NCBI RefSeq assembly: GCF_023515995.1
Contig: NZ_CP097320.1
Coordinates: 3,348,001-3,412,000 of the forward strand
Direction: 5' to 3'
Origin: Candidatus Mycobacterium methanotrophicum
GTDB lineage: Bacteria; Actinomycetota; Actinomycetes; Mycobacteriales; Mycobacteriaceae
DNA: 64,000 nt
The position numbers were made by a program, and so were the translations under genes. The notes beneath the pieces were generated by a model. That model was not told the origin of the DNA. It did not search any database and saw nothing but the letters and a program-made list of their open reading frames with translations. Of the stretch, positions 57,009 through 64,000 are shown one piece after another. Position 1 is the stretch's first letter, and every line of letters begins with the position of its first letter.

Positions 57009-57224
57009 CGCGAACATGTCACCCCGACGTCTTATTCGTTCGACAACGGCGCCTTCGAGTTCAGCTACGCCACCGAAAAGGCCGATGGCATGGGCAGCTT
57101 CCCGGCCGACTCGAAGACCACCATCTCCGTGCCGCCCGTCGAGTTCCCGAACGGCTACACGGTGAGCGTCACCGGCGGAGAAGTCGTCTCGGCCCCCAAC
57201 TCGCGGCGAGTCGGCCTAGCTTAG
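57009..57224 (+). pseudogene. C-terminal fragment of an endoglycoceramidase/GH5-like protein
   Basis: A plus-strand frame without start reads TSYSFDNGAFEFSYATEKAD, then SKTTISVPPVEFPNGYTVSV and TGGEVVSAPN. This is the immunoglobulin-like C-terminal domain of secreted mycobacterial GH5 endoglycoceramidases. The catalytic domain is absent and the fragment runs into the hisS 3' end, overlapping its stop by nine bases. Confidence 0.7.
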
Positions 57225-58478
57225 CCGCGAAAGGACCTCGGCGACAACGGAATCCGTCGCAACGTCGACCTGCTCCCCGGTCGTGAGGTCCTTCACGCCG
57301 ATGGTTCCGGCTTCGATGTCGCGATCACCGGCGACCAGCGCCACGCGTGCACCGGATCGGTCCGCGGCGCGCATCGCGGGCTTGATGCCGCGATCGCCGT
57401 ACGCCAAATCCACCCGCACCCCCGCCGCCCGCAGCTGCCCGGCCAGCACCGCCAGCCGCAGCTTGGCCGGCTCGCCCAGCGGCGCTGCGAACACGTCGCA
57501 TCGCGCGGTCGGCCCGACCTCTTTGCCCTCGGCCTGCAACGCCAACAAGGTGCGGTCGACGCCGATACCGAACCCGATACCGGACAGGTCGGCTCCGCCG
57601 AGCTGGCGCATCAGGCCGTCATAGCGGCCGCCCCCGCCGATGCCGGATTGCGCGCCCAGGCGAGGGTGCACGAATTCGAAGGTGGTCTTGGTGTAGTAGT
57701 CCAGGCCGCGGACCATCCGCGGGTTGACGACATAGGGCACGCCCAGCGCGTCGAGGTAGGCCAGCACGGTCTCGAAATGCTGCTTGGCCACATCGGAGAG
57801 GTGGTCGAGCATCACCGGGGCATCGGCCGTCATCGCCTTGACTTCCGGGCGCTTGTCGTCGAGCACCCGCAGCGGATTGATCTCGGCGCGCTTTCGGGTC
57901 TGGTCGTCGAGGTCAAGCTGAAACAGAAAGTCCTGCAACAGTTCCCGATAGCGCGGACGGCAGGTGTTGTCGCCCAGTGAGGTGATCTCCAGCCGGAACC
58001 CGTCAAGGCCCAACGAGCGGAATCCGGCATCGGCGACGGCGATCACCTCGGCGTCCAACGCGGGGTCGTCGATGCCGATCGCCTCCACACCGACCTGCTG
58101 CATCTGGCGGTAGCGGCCGGCCTGTGGCCGCTCGTAGCGGAAGAACGGCCCCGCATAACACAGCTTGACCGGCAGCGCGCCGCGGTCCAGGCCGTTCTGG
58201 ATCACCGCGCGCACGACACAGGCCGTGCCCTCCGGCCGCAGCGTCACCGAGCGGCCGCCGCGGTCGGTGAAGGTGTACATCTCTTTCGTCACCACGTCGG
58301 TGGACTCACCCACCCCGCGGGCGAACAGCGCGGTGTCCTCGAAGATCGGTAGCTCGATGTCGCTGTAGCCGGCCCGGCGGGCGGCGTCGAGCAGCCCCGA
58401 GCGCGCCGCGACGAACCGCGCCGAATCCGGCGGGACGTAGTCCGGTACGCCTTTGGGGCCGGAGAAGTCGCCGCTCAC
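57216..58478 (-). CDS. hisS: Histidyl-tRNA synthetase
   Basis: The 420-residue class II synthetase has motif 1 region [20 protein letters not shown], motif 2 [20 protein letters not shown] with [20 protein letters not shown], the histidine motifs [16 protein letters not shown], and motif 3 [17 protein letters not shown]. The C-terminal anticodon domain follows. GTG 58478 overlaps the upstream glyoxalase stop (GTGA). One A-to-C change in RPEGTACVV (usually AGVV) is conservative. Confidence 0.96.
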   Translation of the reverse strand: MSGDFSGPKGVPDYVPPDSARFVAARSGLLDAARRAGYSDIELPIFEDTALFARGVGESTDVVTKEMYTFTDRGGRSVTLRPEGTACVVRAVIQNGLDRGALPVKLCYAGPFFRYERPQAGRYRQMQQVGVEAIGIDDPALDAEVIAVADAGFRSLGLDGFRLEITSLGDNTCRPRYRELLQDFLFQLDLDDQTRKRAEINPLRVLDDKRPEVKAMTADAPVMLDHLSDVAKQHFETVLAYLDALGVPYVVNPRMVRGLDYYTKTTFEFVHPRLGAQSGIGGGGRYDGLMRQLGGADLSGIGFGIGVDRTLLALQAEGKEVGPTARCDVFAAPLGEPAKLRLAVLAGQLRAAGVRVDLAYGDRGIKPAMRAADRSGARVALVAGDRDIEAGTIGVKDLTTGEQVDVATDSVVAEVLSRLS

Positions 58479-59137
58479 CGGCTGAGGCCTTCGAGGAACG
58501 GGTTGAACCGACGTTCCGCGCCGATGGTCGTGGAATTGCCGTGCCCGGGCAGCACCACTGTTTTGTCGTCGAGGACCAGCAACTTGTCGACAATCGAGCA
58601 CATCAGGTCGCGTCCGCTGCCGCCGAACAAGTCGGTCCGACCCACCGAGCGCTCGAACAGGGTGTCGCCGGTGAACGCCAGTTCTTCATCGCCGCCGACT
58701 CGAAAGACCACCGATCCGCGGGTGTGGCCCGGTGTGTGGTCGACGGTGACGCTGATTCCGGCGAGGTCGATCAAGGCGCCGTCCCGATCGAGTTCGACGA
58801 CCTGTTGGGGCTCGCGGAAAATCGCGGCGAACACCAGCTGGCCCAGCTTCGGCCCGAAGTCCTTGATGGGGTCAGCCAGCATGAACCGGTCCTCGGGGTG
58901 GATGTAAGCGGGGCAGCCGAAGGTGTCGGACACCTTCTGCGCCGACCAGATGTGGTCGATGTGGCCGTGGGTGAGCAGGACCGCCGCGGGCGCAAGCCGA
59001 TTTTGGTCCAAGATGCGCCGCAACGGGCCCATCGCGCGCTGGCCAGGGTCGACGATGATGGCGTCGGCTCCGGGGTGCGGCGCCAGCACATAGCAGTTGC
59101 ACTGCAGCAACCCGGCGGGAAATCCGGTGACAAACAC
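58475..59137 (-). CDS. Glyoxalase II-type metallo-beta-lactamase fold hydrolase, Rv2581c-like
   Basis: The 220-residue enzyme has the metal motifs [45 protein letters not shown] and [20 protein letters not shown]. It hydrolyses thioesters of the glyoxalase II type. GTG 59137 has GGAG four bases ahead and matches the family start [14 protein letters not shown]. It is coupled to hisS by a GTGA overlap. Confidence 0.92.
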   Translation of the reverse strand: MFVTGFPAGLLQCNCYVLAPHPGADAIIVDPGQRAMGPLRRILDQNRLAPAAVLLTHGHIDHIWSAQKVSDTFGCPAYIHPEDRFMLADPIKDFGPKLGQLVFAAIFREPQQVVELDRDGALIDLAGISVTVDHTPGHTRGSVVFRVGGDEELAFTGDTLFERSVGRTDLFGGSGRDLMCSIVDKLLVLDDKTVVLPGHGNSTTIGAERRFNPFLEGLSR

Positions 59138-59248
59138 GGTCTCCAGTTTCCCATCCCTGCAGCGGGCATGGGTCGCGCCACCCCTGTCCGGCGTCAACTG
59201 GCACACTCTTTGCTGACTCAGCCACACAACCACGGAGGGATATCGGCG

Positions 59249-60130
59249 GTGCCCACCAACGAAGAGCGACGTGCGACGGCCAGGCGCAAACTCGAACGGC
59301 AGCTGCAGCGCCGCGCCCAGCAGGCCCGTCGTCGCCGGATGCTGGCGATCGTCGGCGGCTCGGTTGCGGCAGTGGTCGTGTTGGCCGCGGCGGTCTTCAC
59401 CGTCGTCAAGACCAACAGGGAGCACCAGAACAAGCAGGCTTCGGCCAGCCCCGGCACGACGACCAGCGCCGCTGCGGCCTCGCCGTCCGGGATTCCGCCG
59501 TTGCCACCGTTCAAGCCGGCCGCCAACCTGGGCGCCAACTGCCAGTACGCGCCTTCGGCTGAGCCGGCCAGCAAGCCGGTGAAGCCGCCGAGGCAGGGCA
59601 AAGTGCCCACCGACCCGGCTCAGGTCAGCGTCAGCATGGTCACCAACCAGGGCAATATCGGCTTGTTGCTCGCTAACAACGAATCACCTTGCACCGTCAA
59701 CAATTTCGTCAGCTTGGCGGAGCAGAAATTCTTCGACAACACCCAGTGCCACCGGCTCACCGCCGCGCCGACGTCGGCGGTGCTGCAGTGCGGCGACCCG
59801 ACCGGCGACGGCACCGGCGGGCCGGGCTATCAGTTCGCCAACGAGTATCCGACCGACCAGTACAAGCCTGGTGACCCCGCCGCCCACGAGCCGGTGATCT
59901 ATCCGCGCGGCACGCTGGCGATGGCCAATGCCGGCCCGAACACCAACGGCAGCCAGTTCTTCATGGTGTACAAGGACACCCAGCTGCCACCGGAATACAC
60001 CGTGTTCGGCAAGATCCAACAAGACGGGCTGGCCACCCTGGACAAGATCGCTAAGGGCGGCGTTGCCGGCGGCGGTCAGGACGGCCAGCCAGCCGTCCCG
60101 GTCACGATCACATCAGTGCGGCTGGACTGA
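59249..60130 (+). CDS. ppiB: Membrane-anchored cyclophilin-type peptidyl-prolyl isomerase
   Basis: The 293-residue protein has a basic cytoplasmic start (RRATARRKLERQLQRRAQQA), one membrane helix (MLAIVGGSVAAVVVLAAAVF), a Ser/Ala/Pro linker and an outer cyclophilin domain. The domain shows VNNFVSLAEQKFFDNTQCHR and LAMANAGPNTNGSQFFMVY. GTG 59249 follows GGAGGG. The next gene repeats its cyclophilin domain on a kinase. It is the counterpart of Rv2582. Confidence 0.94.
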   Translation: MPTNEERRATARRKLERQLQRRAQQARRRRMLAIVGGSVAAVVVLAAAVFTVVKTNREHQNKQASASPGTTTSAAAASPSGIPPLPPFKPAANLGANCQYAPSAEPASKPVKPPRQGKVPTDPAQVSVSMVTNQGNIGLLLANNESPCTVNNFVSLAEQKFFDNTQCHRLTAAPTSAVLQCGDPTGDGTGGPGYQFANEYPTDQYKPGDPAAHEPVIYPRGTLAMANAGPNTNGSQFFMVYKDTQLPPEYTVFGKIQQDGLATLDKIAKGGVAGGGQDGQPAVPVTITSVRLD

Positions 60131-60168
60131 TCGAGGCTTCGGCGCCCTAGCTAACAGGAGAACTCTTT

Positions 60169-61902
60169 GTGCAGGTGACGACATTCGGGCGCTACCAGCT
60201 TCTCGATCTCATCGGTCGCGGCACAACCGGAAACGTTTTCCGGGCCAACGACACCGTCACCAACCAGGTGGTCGCGCTCAAGATAGTGCCATCGGAATTG
60301 GGCGAGAATGCAGAGTTCCTCGAGCAGTTTCGCCGCGACGTAGCCGCGGCCGCCGGCCTTGACAACCGGCACGTGGTCCCGATTCACAACTACGGCGAGA
60401 TCGACGGCCGGCTGTATGTGGACATGCAGCTGATCGAGGGCGCCAACCTTGGTCGGCTGATCAGAAACGAAGGCGGCCGCATACTTCCTGCCCGCTCGGT
60501 CACGATCGTCGAGCAAGTCGCCGCGGCCCTCGACAGCGCCCACCGGGTGGGACTCGTGCATCGCGACGTCAAGCCCTCGAATATTTTGATTGGGCCGCGA
60601 GATTTCGTCTACCTGACCGATTTCGGGATGGCCCGCAGCGCCGCAGATATCGCCGGGGCCAGCGTGGGCCATGTCCCCGGCGCCTACATGGCGCCCGAAC
60701 TGTTCAGCGGCACAGGCGATTCCCGCGCTGATATCTATTCACTTGCCGGTGTGTTGCACAAATGCTTGACGGGACAACAGCCTTATCCCGGAGACACCTT
60801 CGAAGAACAACGCGTTGGGCACTTGACGGCCCCGCCGCCGCGACCGTCGACGTCCTCCCCCGGTGTAGCGCCGGCATTTAACGCAGTGATCGCCGCCGCT
60901 ATGGCCAAAAGCCCGCAGGCCCGCTACCAGACGGCTTTGCAGTTCGCCGAAGCCGCACGCGCAGCGCTGGAGAACCGGTTCAGTCCACCGGCAAGCCTGT
61001 CGCCATCGGCCGGGCCCCGGCCCGCACCGGCGCGGCAGCCAGAGCAGCCGGTGGAATCCGAAACTAGGCACACCGTGGCGCTGATCGCGGGATTGGCCGC
61101 AGCGGGGTTGGCTTTGTTCGGGGTGATCGCGCTGGTAGTCGTCAGCGCCGCAACCTCGGATCGCGGCACCACCGTGACGTCGTCGGCGGCCCCGACCAAG
61201 ACGTCGGCCACCACCAGCAGCAGCACCACTGCGACCACCCCGGCCACGGCCAAACCGTCGGCCGGGCCGCAGCTGCCGCCGTTCGTCCCCTCCGCTGGCC
61301 TGGGCGCCGACTGCCGATACCCCGCGACCACCGATTCCGCCGCCAAGCCGGTGAACCCGCCCAAAACCGGCGCTGTGCCCACCCATCCCGCCCGGATCGA
61401 CGTGACCGTCGTCACCAACCGGGGCAAGATCGGACTGCAGCTCGCGAACAACGAATCACCTTGCGCAGTGCACAGTTTCGTCAGCCTCGTGAAGCAGAGG
61501 TTCTTCGACGACACGCAATGTCACCGGCTGACCACGTCGCCGGGGCTGTCAGTACTGCAGTGCGGTGACGCGCGAGGCGACGGCACCGGTGGCCCGGGCT
61601 ATCAGTTCGCCGACGAATACCCGGTCGATCAGTACCCGCCCGGCGATCCGGCGCTGAAGAAGCCGGTCACGTATCCGCGCGGCACGCTGGCGATGGCCAA
61701 TGCCGGCCCGAACACCAACGGCAGCCAATTTTTTATGGTCTACCGCAACTCGCAATTGCCGCCGGCATACACCGTATTCGGCACAATCGGCGCCGCCGGC
61801 CTGGCGACGCTGGACAAGATCGCCGCGGCGGGCGTCGCCGGTGGCGGCGACGACGGCACGCCCGCCACCGAAGTCACCATCACCTCGGTGCGGCCGGACT
61901 GA
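60169..61902 (+). CDS. Transmembrane Ser/Thr kinase fused to an extracytoplasmic cyclophilin domain
   Basis: The 577-residue protein has a Hanks-type kinase domain (about 8-265). Its glycine loop is IGRGTTGNVF at 15-24, with Lys38 in VALKIV, HRDVKPSN at 131-138, DFG at 151-153 and APE at 175-177. A single membrane helix lies at about 302-327, then a Ser/Thr-rich linker (330-375). The cyclophilin domain (about 395-577) is very like that of the upstream ppiB product. GTG 60169 follows AGGAG and lies 38 bases after ppiB, so they share an operon. The short activation loop (SVGHVPGAYMAPE) lacks the usual Thr before the GTP-x-YMAPE turn. Outer domains of bacterial kinases are usually PASTA or sensor domains, so this fusion is unusual. 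Confidence 0.92.
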   Translation: MQVTTFGRYQLLDLIGRGTTGNVFRANDTVTNQVVALKIVPSELGENAEFLEQFRRDVAAAAGLDNRHVVPIHNYGEIDGRLYVDMQLIEGANLGRLIRNEGGRILPARSVTIVEQVAAALDSAHRVGLVHRDVKPSNILIGPRDFVYLTDFGMARSAADIAGASVGHVPGAYMAPELFSGTGDSRADIYSLAGVLHKCLTGQQPYPGDTFEEQRVGHLTAPPPRPSTSSPGVAPAFNAVIAAAMAKSPQARYQTALQFAEAARAALENRFSPPASLSPSAGPRPAPARQPEQPVESETRHTVALIAGLAAAGLALFGVIALVVVSAATSDRGTTVTSSAAPTKTSATTSSSTTATTPATAKPSAGPQLPPFVPSAGLGADCRYPATTDSAAKPVNPPKTGAVPTHPARIDVTVVTNRGKIGLQLANNESPCAVHSFVSLVKQRFFDDTQCHRLTTSPGLSVLQCGDARGDGTGGPGYQFADEYPVDQYPPGDPALKKPVTYPRGTLAMANAGPNTNGSQFFMVYRNSQLPPAYTVFGTIGAAGLATLDKIAAAGVAGGGDDGTPATEVTITSVRPD

Positions 61903-62019
61903 GCGGCGCGAGATTGCAGCCAGGGCTGTGGTTTTCGAAAGACCACGACGCTGGACGCAGTCCCATGGAACGGACGCCGCCGGTTATCCCCGCCTTTCCG
62001 CTGCGGTAACGCGATTCGC

Positions 62020-64000
62020 TTACGCCGCGGACGTCACCCGGTAGACGTCGTAGACGCCCTCGACGTTGCGGACCACGCCAAGCAGATGTCCCAGATGCTT
62101 GGGGTCGCCCATCTCGAAAGTGAACCGGCTGATCGCCACCCGGTCACCGGACGTGGTCACCGACGCCGAGAGGATGTTGACTTTCTCATCGGCCAGCACG
62201 CGCGTGACATCCGACAGCAACCGGTGCCGGTCGAGCGCCTCGACCTGGATGGCCACCAGGAACACCGACGACGGCGACGGTGCCCAGTGCACCTCGATGA
62301 TCCGCTCGGCCTGCTGCTGCAGCGACGCGGCGTTGGTGCAGTCGGTGCGGTGCACGCTGACTCCGCCGCCGCGGGTGACGAAACCCATGATCTGGTCGCC
62401 GGGCACCGGCGTGCAGCACTTGGCGAGCTTGGTCAAAACGCCCGGGGCACCGGGCACCGCCACCCCGACGTCGTCGGTGCTGGGTCGACGTCGCGGCGTG
62501 GTGGCCGGGGTGTACCGTTCGGCGAGATCCTCTTCGGCCTGGTCGATACCGCCGAGCTCGGCGACCAGCCGCTGCACGACGTGCTTGGCCGATACGTGAC
62601 CCTCCCCGACCGCCGTGTAGAGCGCCGATACGTCCGCGTAGTGCAGCTCGCTGGCCACCGCCGCCATGGACCCGCCGTTGACCAAGCGCTGCAACGGAAG
62701 TCCGCCGCGGCGAACTTCGCGGGTAATCGCTTCCTTGCCGGTCTCGAGTGCTTCCTCGCGGCGCTCCTTGGCGAACCACTGGCGAATCTTGGCTTTGGCG
62801 CGCGGCGACACCACGAACTGCTGCCAGTCCCGCGACGGCCCGGCGTTGGGCGCCTTCGACGTGAAAATCTCGACGACTTCGCCGTTTTCAAGCTTGCGTT
62901 CCAGCGCTACCAGTCGGCCGTTGACCCGAGCGCCGATGCAGCGGTGGCCGACTTCGGTGTGCACGGCGTAGGCGAAGTCCACCGGCGTGGATCCGGTGGG
63001 CAGCGTGATGACGTCGCCCTTCGGTGTGAACACGAAGATCTGTTGTACCGCAAGGTCGTAACGCAGCGACTCCAAGAATTCACCGGGGTCGGCGGCCTCT
63101 CGCTGCCAGTCGAGCAGTTGCCGCATCCAGGCCATGTCATCGATCTCGGCTGCAGCATGCGGATGCGGAACTCCGTTGCGGCCCTTGGCTTCTTTGTAGC
63201 GCCAGTGCGCCGCGATGCCGTATTCGGCGGTACGGTGCATATCGCGGGTGCGGATCTGCACTTCCAGCGGTTTGCCCTCCGGGCCGACGACGGTGGTGTG
63301 CAGCGACTGGTACACCCCGTAGCGCGGTTGGGCGATGTAGTCCTTGAACCGGCCCGCCATCGGCTGCCACAGCGAATGCACCACACCCACTGCCGCATAG
63401 CAGTCCCGGATTTCGTCGCACAAGATGCGGATGCCGACCAGGTCGTGGATGTCGTCGAAGTCGCGGCCCTTGACGATCATCTTCTGATAGATCGACCAAT
63501 AGTGTTTGGGCCGTCCCTCGACCACCGCGCTGATCTTCGACGCATTGAGGGTGGCGATGATCTCGGCGCGCACCTTGGCGAGGTAGGTGTCCCGCGACGG
63601 CGCCCGGTCGGCGACCAGCCGCACGATTTCCTCGTATTTCTTGGGATGCAGGATAGCGAACGCCAGATCCTCCAGCTCCCATTTGACGGTGGCCATGCCC
63701 AGCCGATGCGCCAGCGGCGCAATGACTTCCAGCGTTTCACGGGCTTTGCGGGCCTGCTTCTCCGGCGGCAGGAAGCGCATCGTGCGCATGTTGTGCAGCC
63801 GATCGGCAACCTTGATCACCAGCACGCGCGGATCGCGTGCCATCGCGGTGATCATCTTGCGGATGGTCTCGCCCTCGGCGGCGCTGCCCAGCACCACCCG
63901 GTCCAACTTCGTCACCCCGTCGACGAGGTGGCCGACCTCTTCGCCGAAATCCTGGGCCAATGCATCGAGCGCGTAGCCGGTGTCCTCGACGGTGTCATGC
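62020..64000 (-). CDS. rel: RelA/SpoT-type (p)ppGpp synthetase-hydrolase, 5' end outside window
   Basis: About 660 residues are visible. They begin in the HD hydrolase domain ([33 protein letters not shown]) and continue with the synthetase domain ([60 protein letters not shown]), TGS ([20 protein letters not shown]), a conserved-cysteine region ([20 protein letters not shown]) and the ACT domain. The reading runs off the window end, and about 130 N-terminal residues are missing. It makes and degrades (p)ppGpp in the stringent response. Confidence 0.97.
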   Translation of the reverse strand, partial: HDTVEDTGYALDALAQDFGEEVGHLVDGVTKLDRVVLGSAAEGETIRKMITAMARDPRVLVIKVADRLHNMRTMRFLPPEKQARKARETLEVIAPLAHRLGMATVKWELEDLAFAILHPKKYEEIVRLVADRAPSRDTYLAKVRAEIIATLNASKISAVVEGRPKHYWSIYQKMIVKGRDFDDIHDLVGIRILCDEIRDCYAAVGVVHSLWQPMAGRFKDYIAQPRYGVYQSLHTTVVGPEGKPLEVQIRTRDMHRTAEYGIAAHWRYKEAKGRNGVPHPHAAAEIDDMAWMRQLLDWQREAADPGEFLESLRYDLAVQQIFVFTPKGDVITLPTGSTPVDFAYAVHTEVGHRCIGARVNGRLVALERKLENGEVVEIFTSKAPNAGPSRDWQQFVVSPRAKAKIRQWFAKERREEALETGKEAITREVRRGGLPLQRLVNGGSMAAVASELHYADVSALYTAVGEGHVSAKHVVQRLVAELGGIDQAEEDLAERYTPATTPRRRPSTDDVGVAVPGAPGVLTKLAKCCTPVPGDQIMGFVTRGGGVSVHRTDCTNAASLQQQAERIIEVHWAPSPSSVFLVAIQVEALDRHRLLSDVTRVLADEKVNILSASVTTSGDRVAISRFTFEMGDPKHLGHLLGVVRNVEGVYDVYRVTSAA

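Overview
The window is high-GC chromosomal DNA from a slow-growing Mycobacterium. The right two thirds (about 22.0-64.0 kb) follows the gene order I remember for M. tuberculosis Rv2551c-Rv2583c: a prepilin peptidase, aroE, mltG, ruvX, alaS, a YjbQ protein, an Rv2557/58-like protein, rarA, an Rv2560-like membrane protein, the transglutaminase / ATP-grasp / alpha-E cluster, aspS, a PanE-like reductase, a zinc peptidase, a radical-SAM protein, a Tat-exported phosphatase, hisS, glyoxalase II, ppiB and rel. A PE-PPE-Esx quartet of the ESX-5-associated type supports a slow grower.

The left third (1-22 kb) is accessory and decaying. It holds a transposase cut by the window edge, a cold-shock gene, a desA3-type desaturase, a FadD-type ligase gene with an internal deletion, three GAF-ANTAR regulators side by side, a frameshifted PE-PPE-domain hydrolase, an IS1380-like remnant, and a formaldehyde dehydrogenase / HbpS pair. 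A sensor-kinase/LuxR gene is truncated where a defence-type region begins.

That region (about 12.2-20.5 kb) is the most unusual part. It has two related units, each a toxin-antitoxin pair directly followed by a primase-helicase gene of the TOTE conflict-system type. Unit 1 is dying: a 14-bp tandem duplication breaks its PIN toxin, an ISL3-family element replaces the helicase half of its primase-helicase, and a SIR2-like gene remnant follows. Unit 2 looks intact (TacAT-type pair plus a 795-aa primase-helicase). It sits between a 42-bp direct repeat of the 3' part of tRNA-Pro(GGG) and the complete tRNA gene, which is the signature of a tRNA-integrated island.

Within the syntenic right part several insertions stand out. 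There is an extra small Rpf-like protein behind an AT-rich tract with AACTT motifs spaced at about 9.5-bp multiples. A translationally coupled set encodes a KASIII-like enzyme, a sulfotransferase and an exported three-repeat protein. A duplicated cyclophilin domain has been fused to a transmembrane Ser/Thr kinase directly after ppiB. Small relics (dihydrodipicolinate-synthase-like, endoglycoceramidase-like, PPE-like, AraC-like) mark earlier rearrangements.

All calls rest on reading the sequence and remembered family features. No search was run, so percent identities and taxon beyond slow-growing Mycobacterium are not given.
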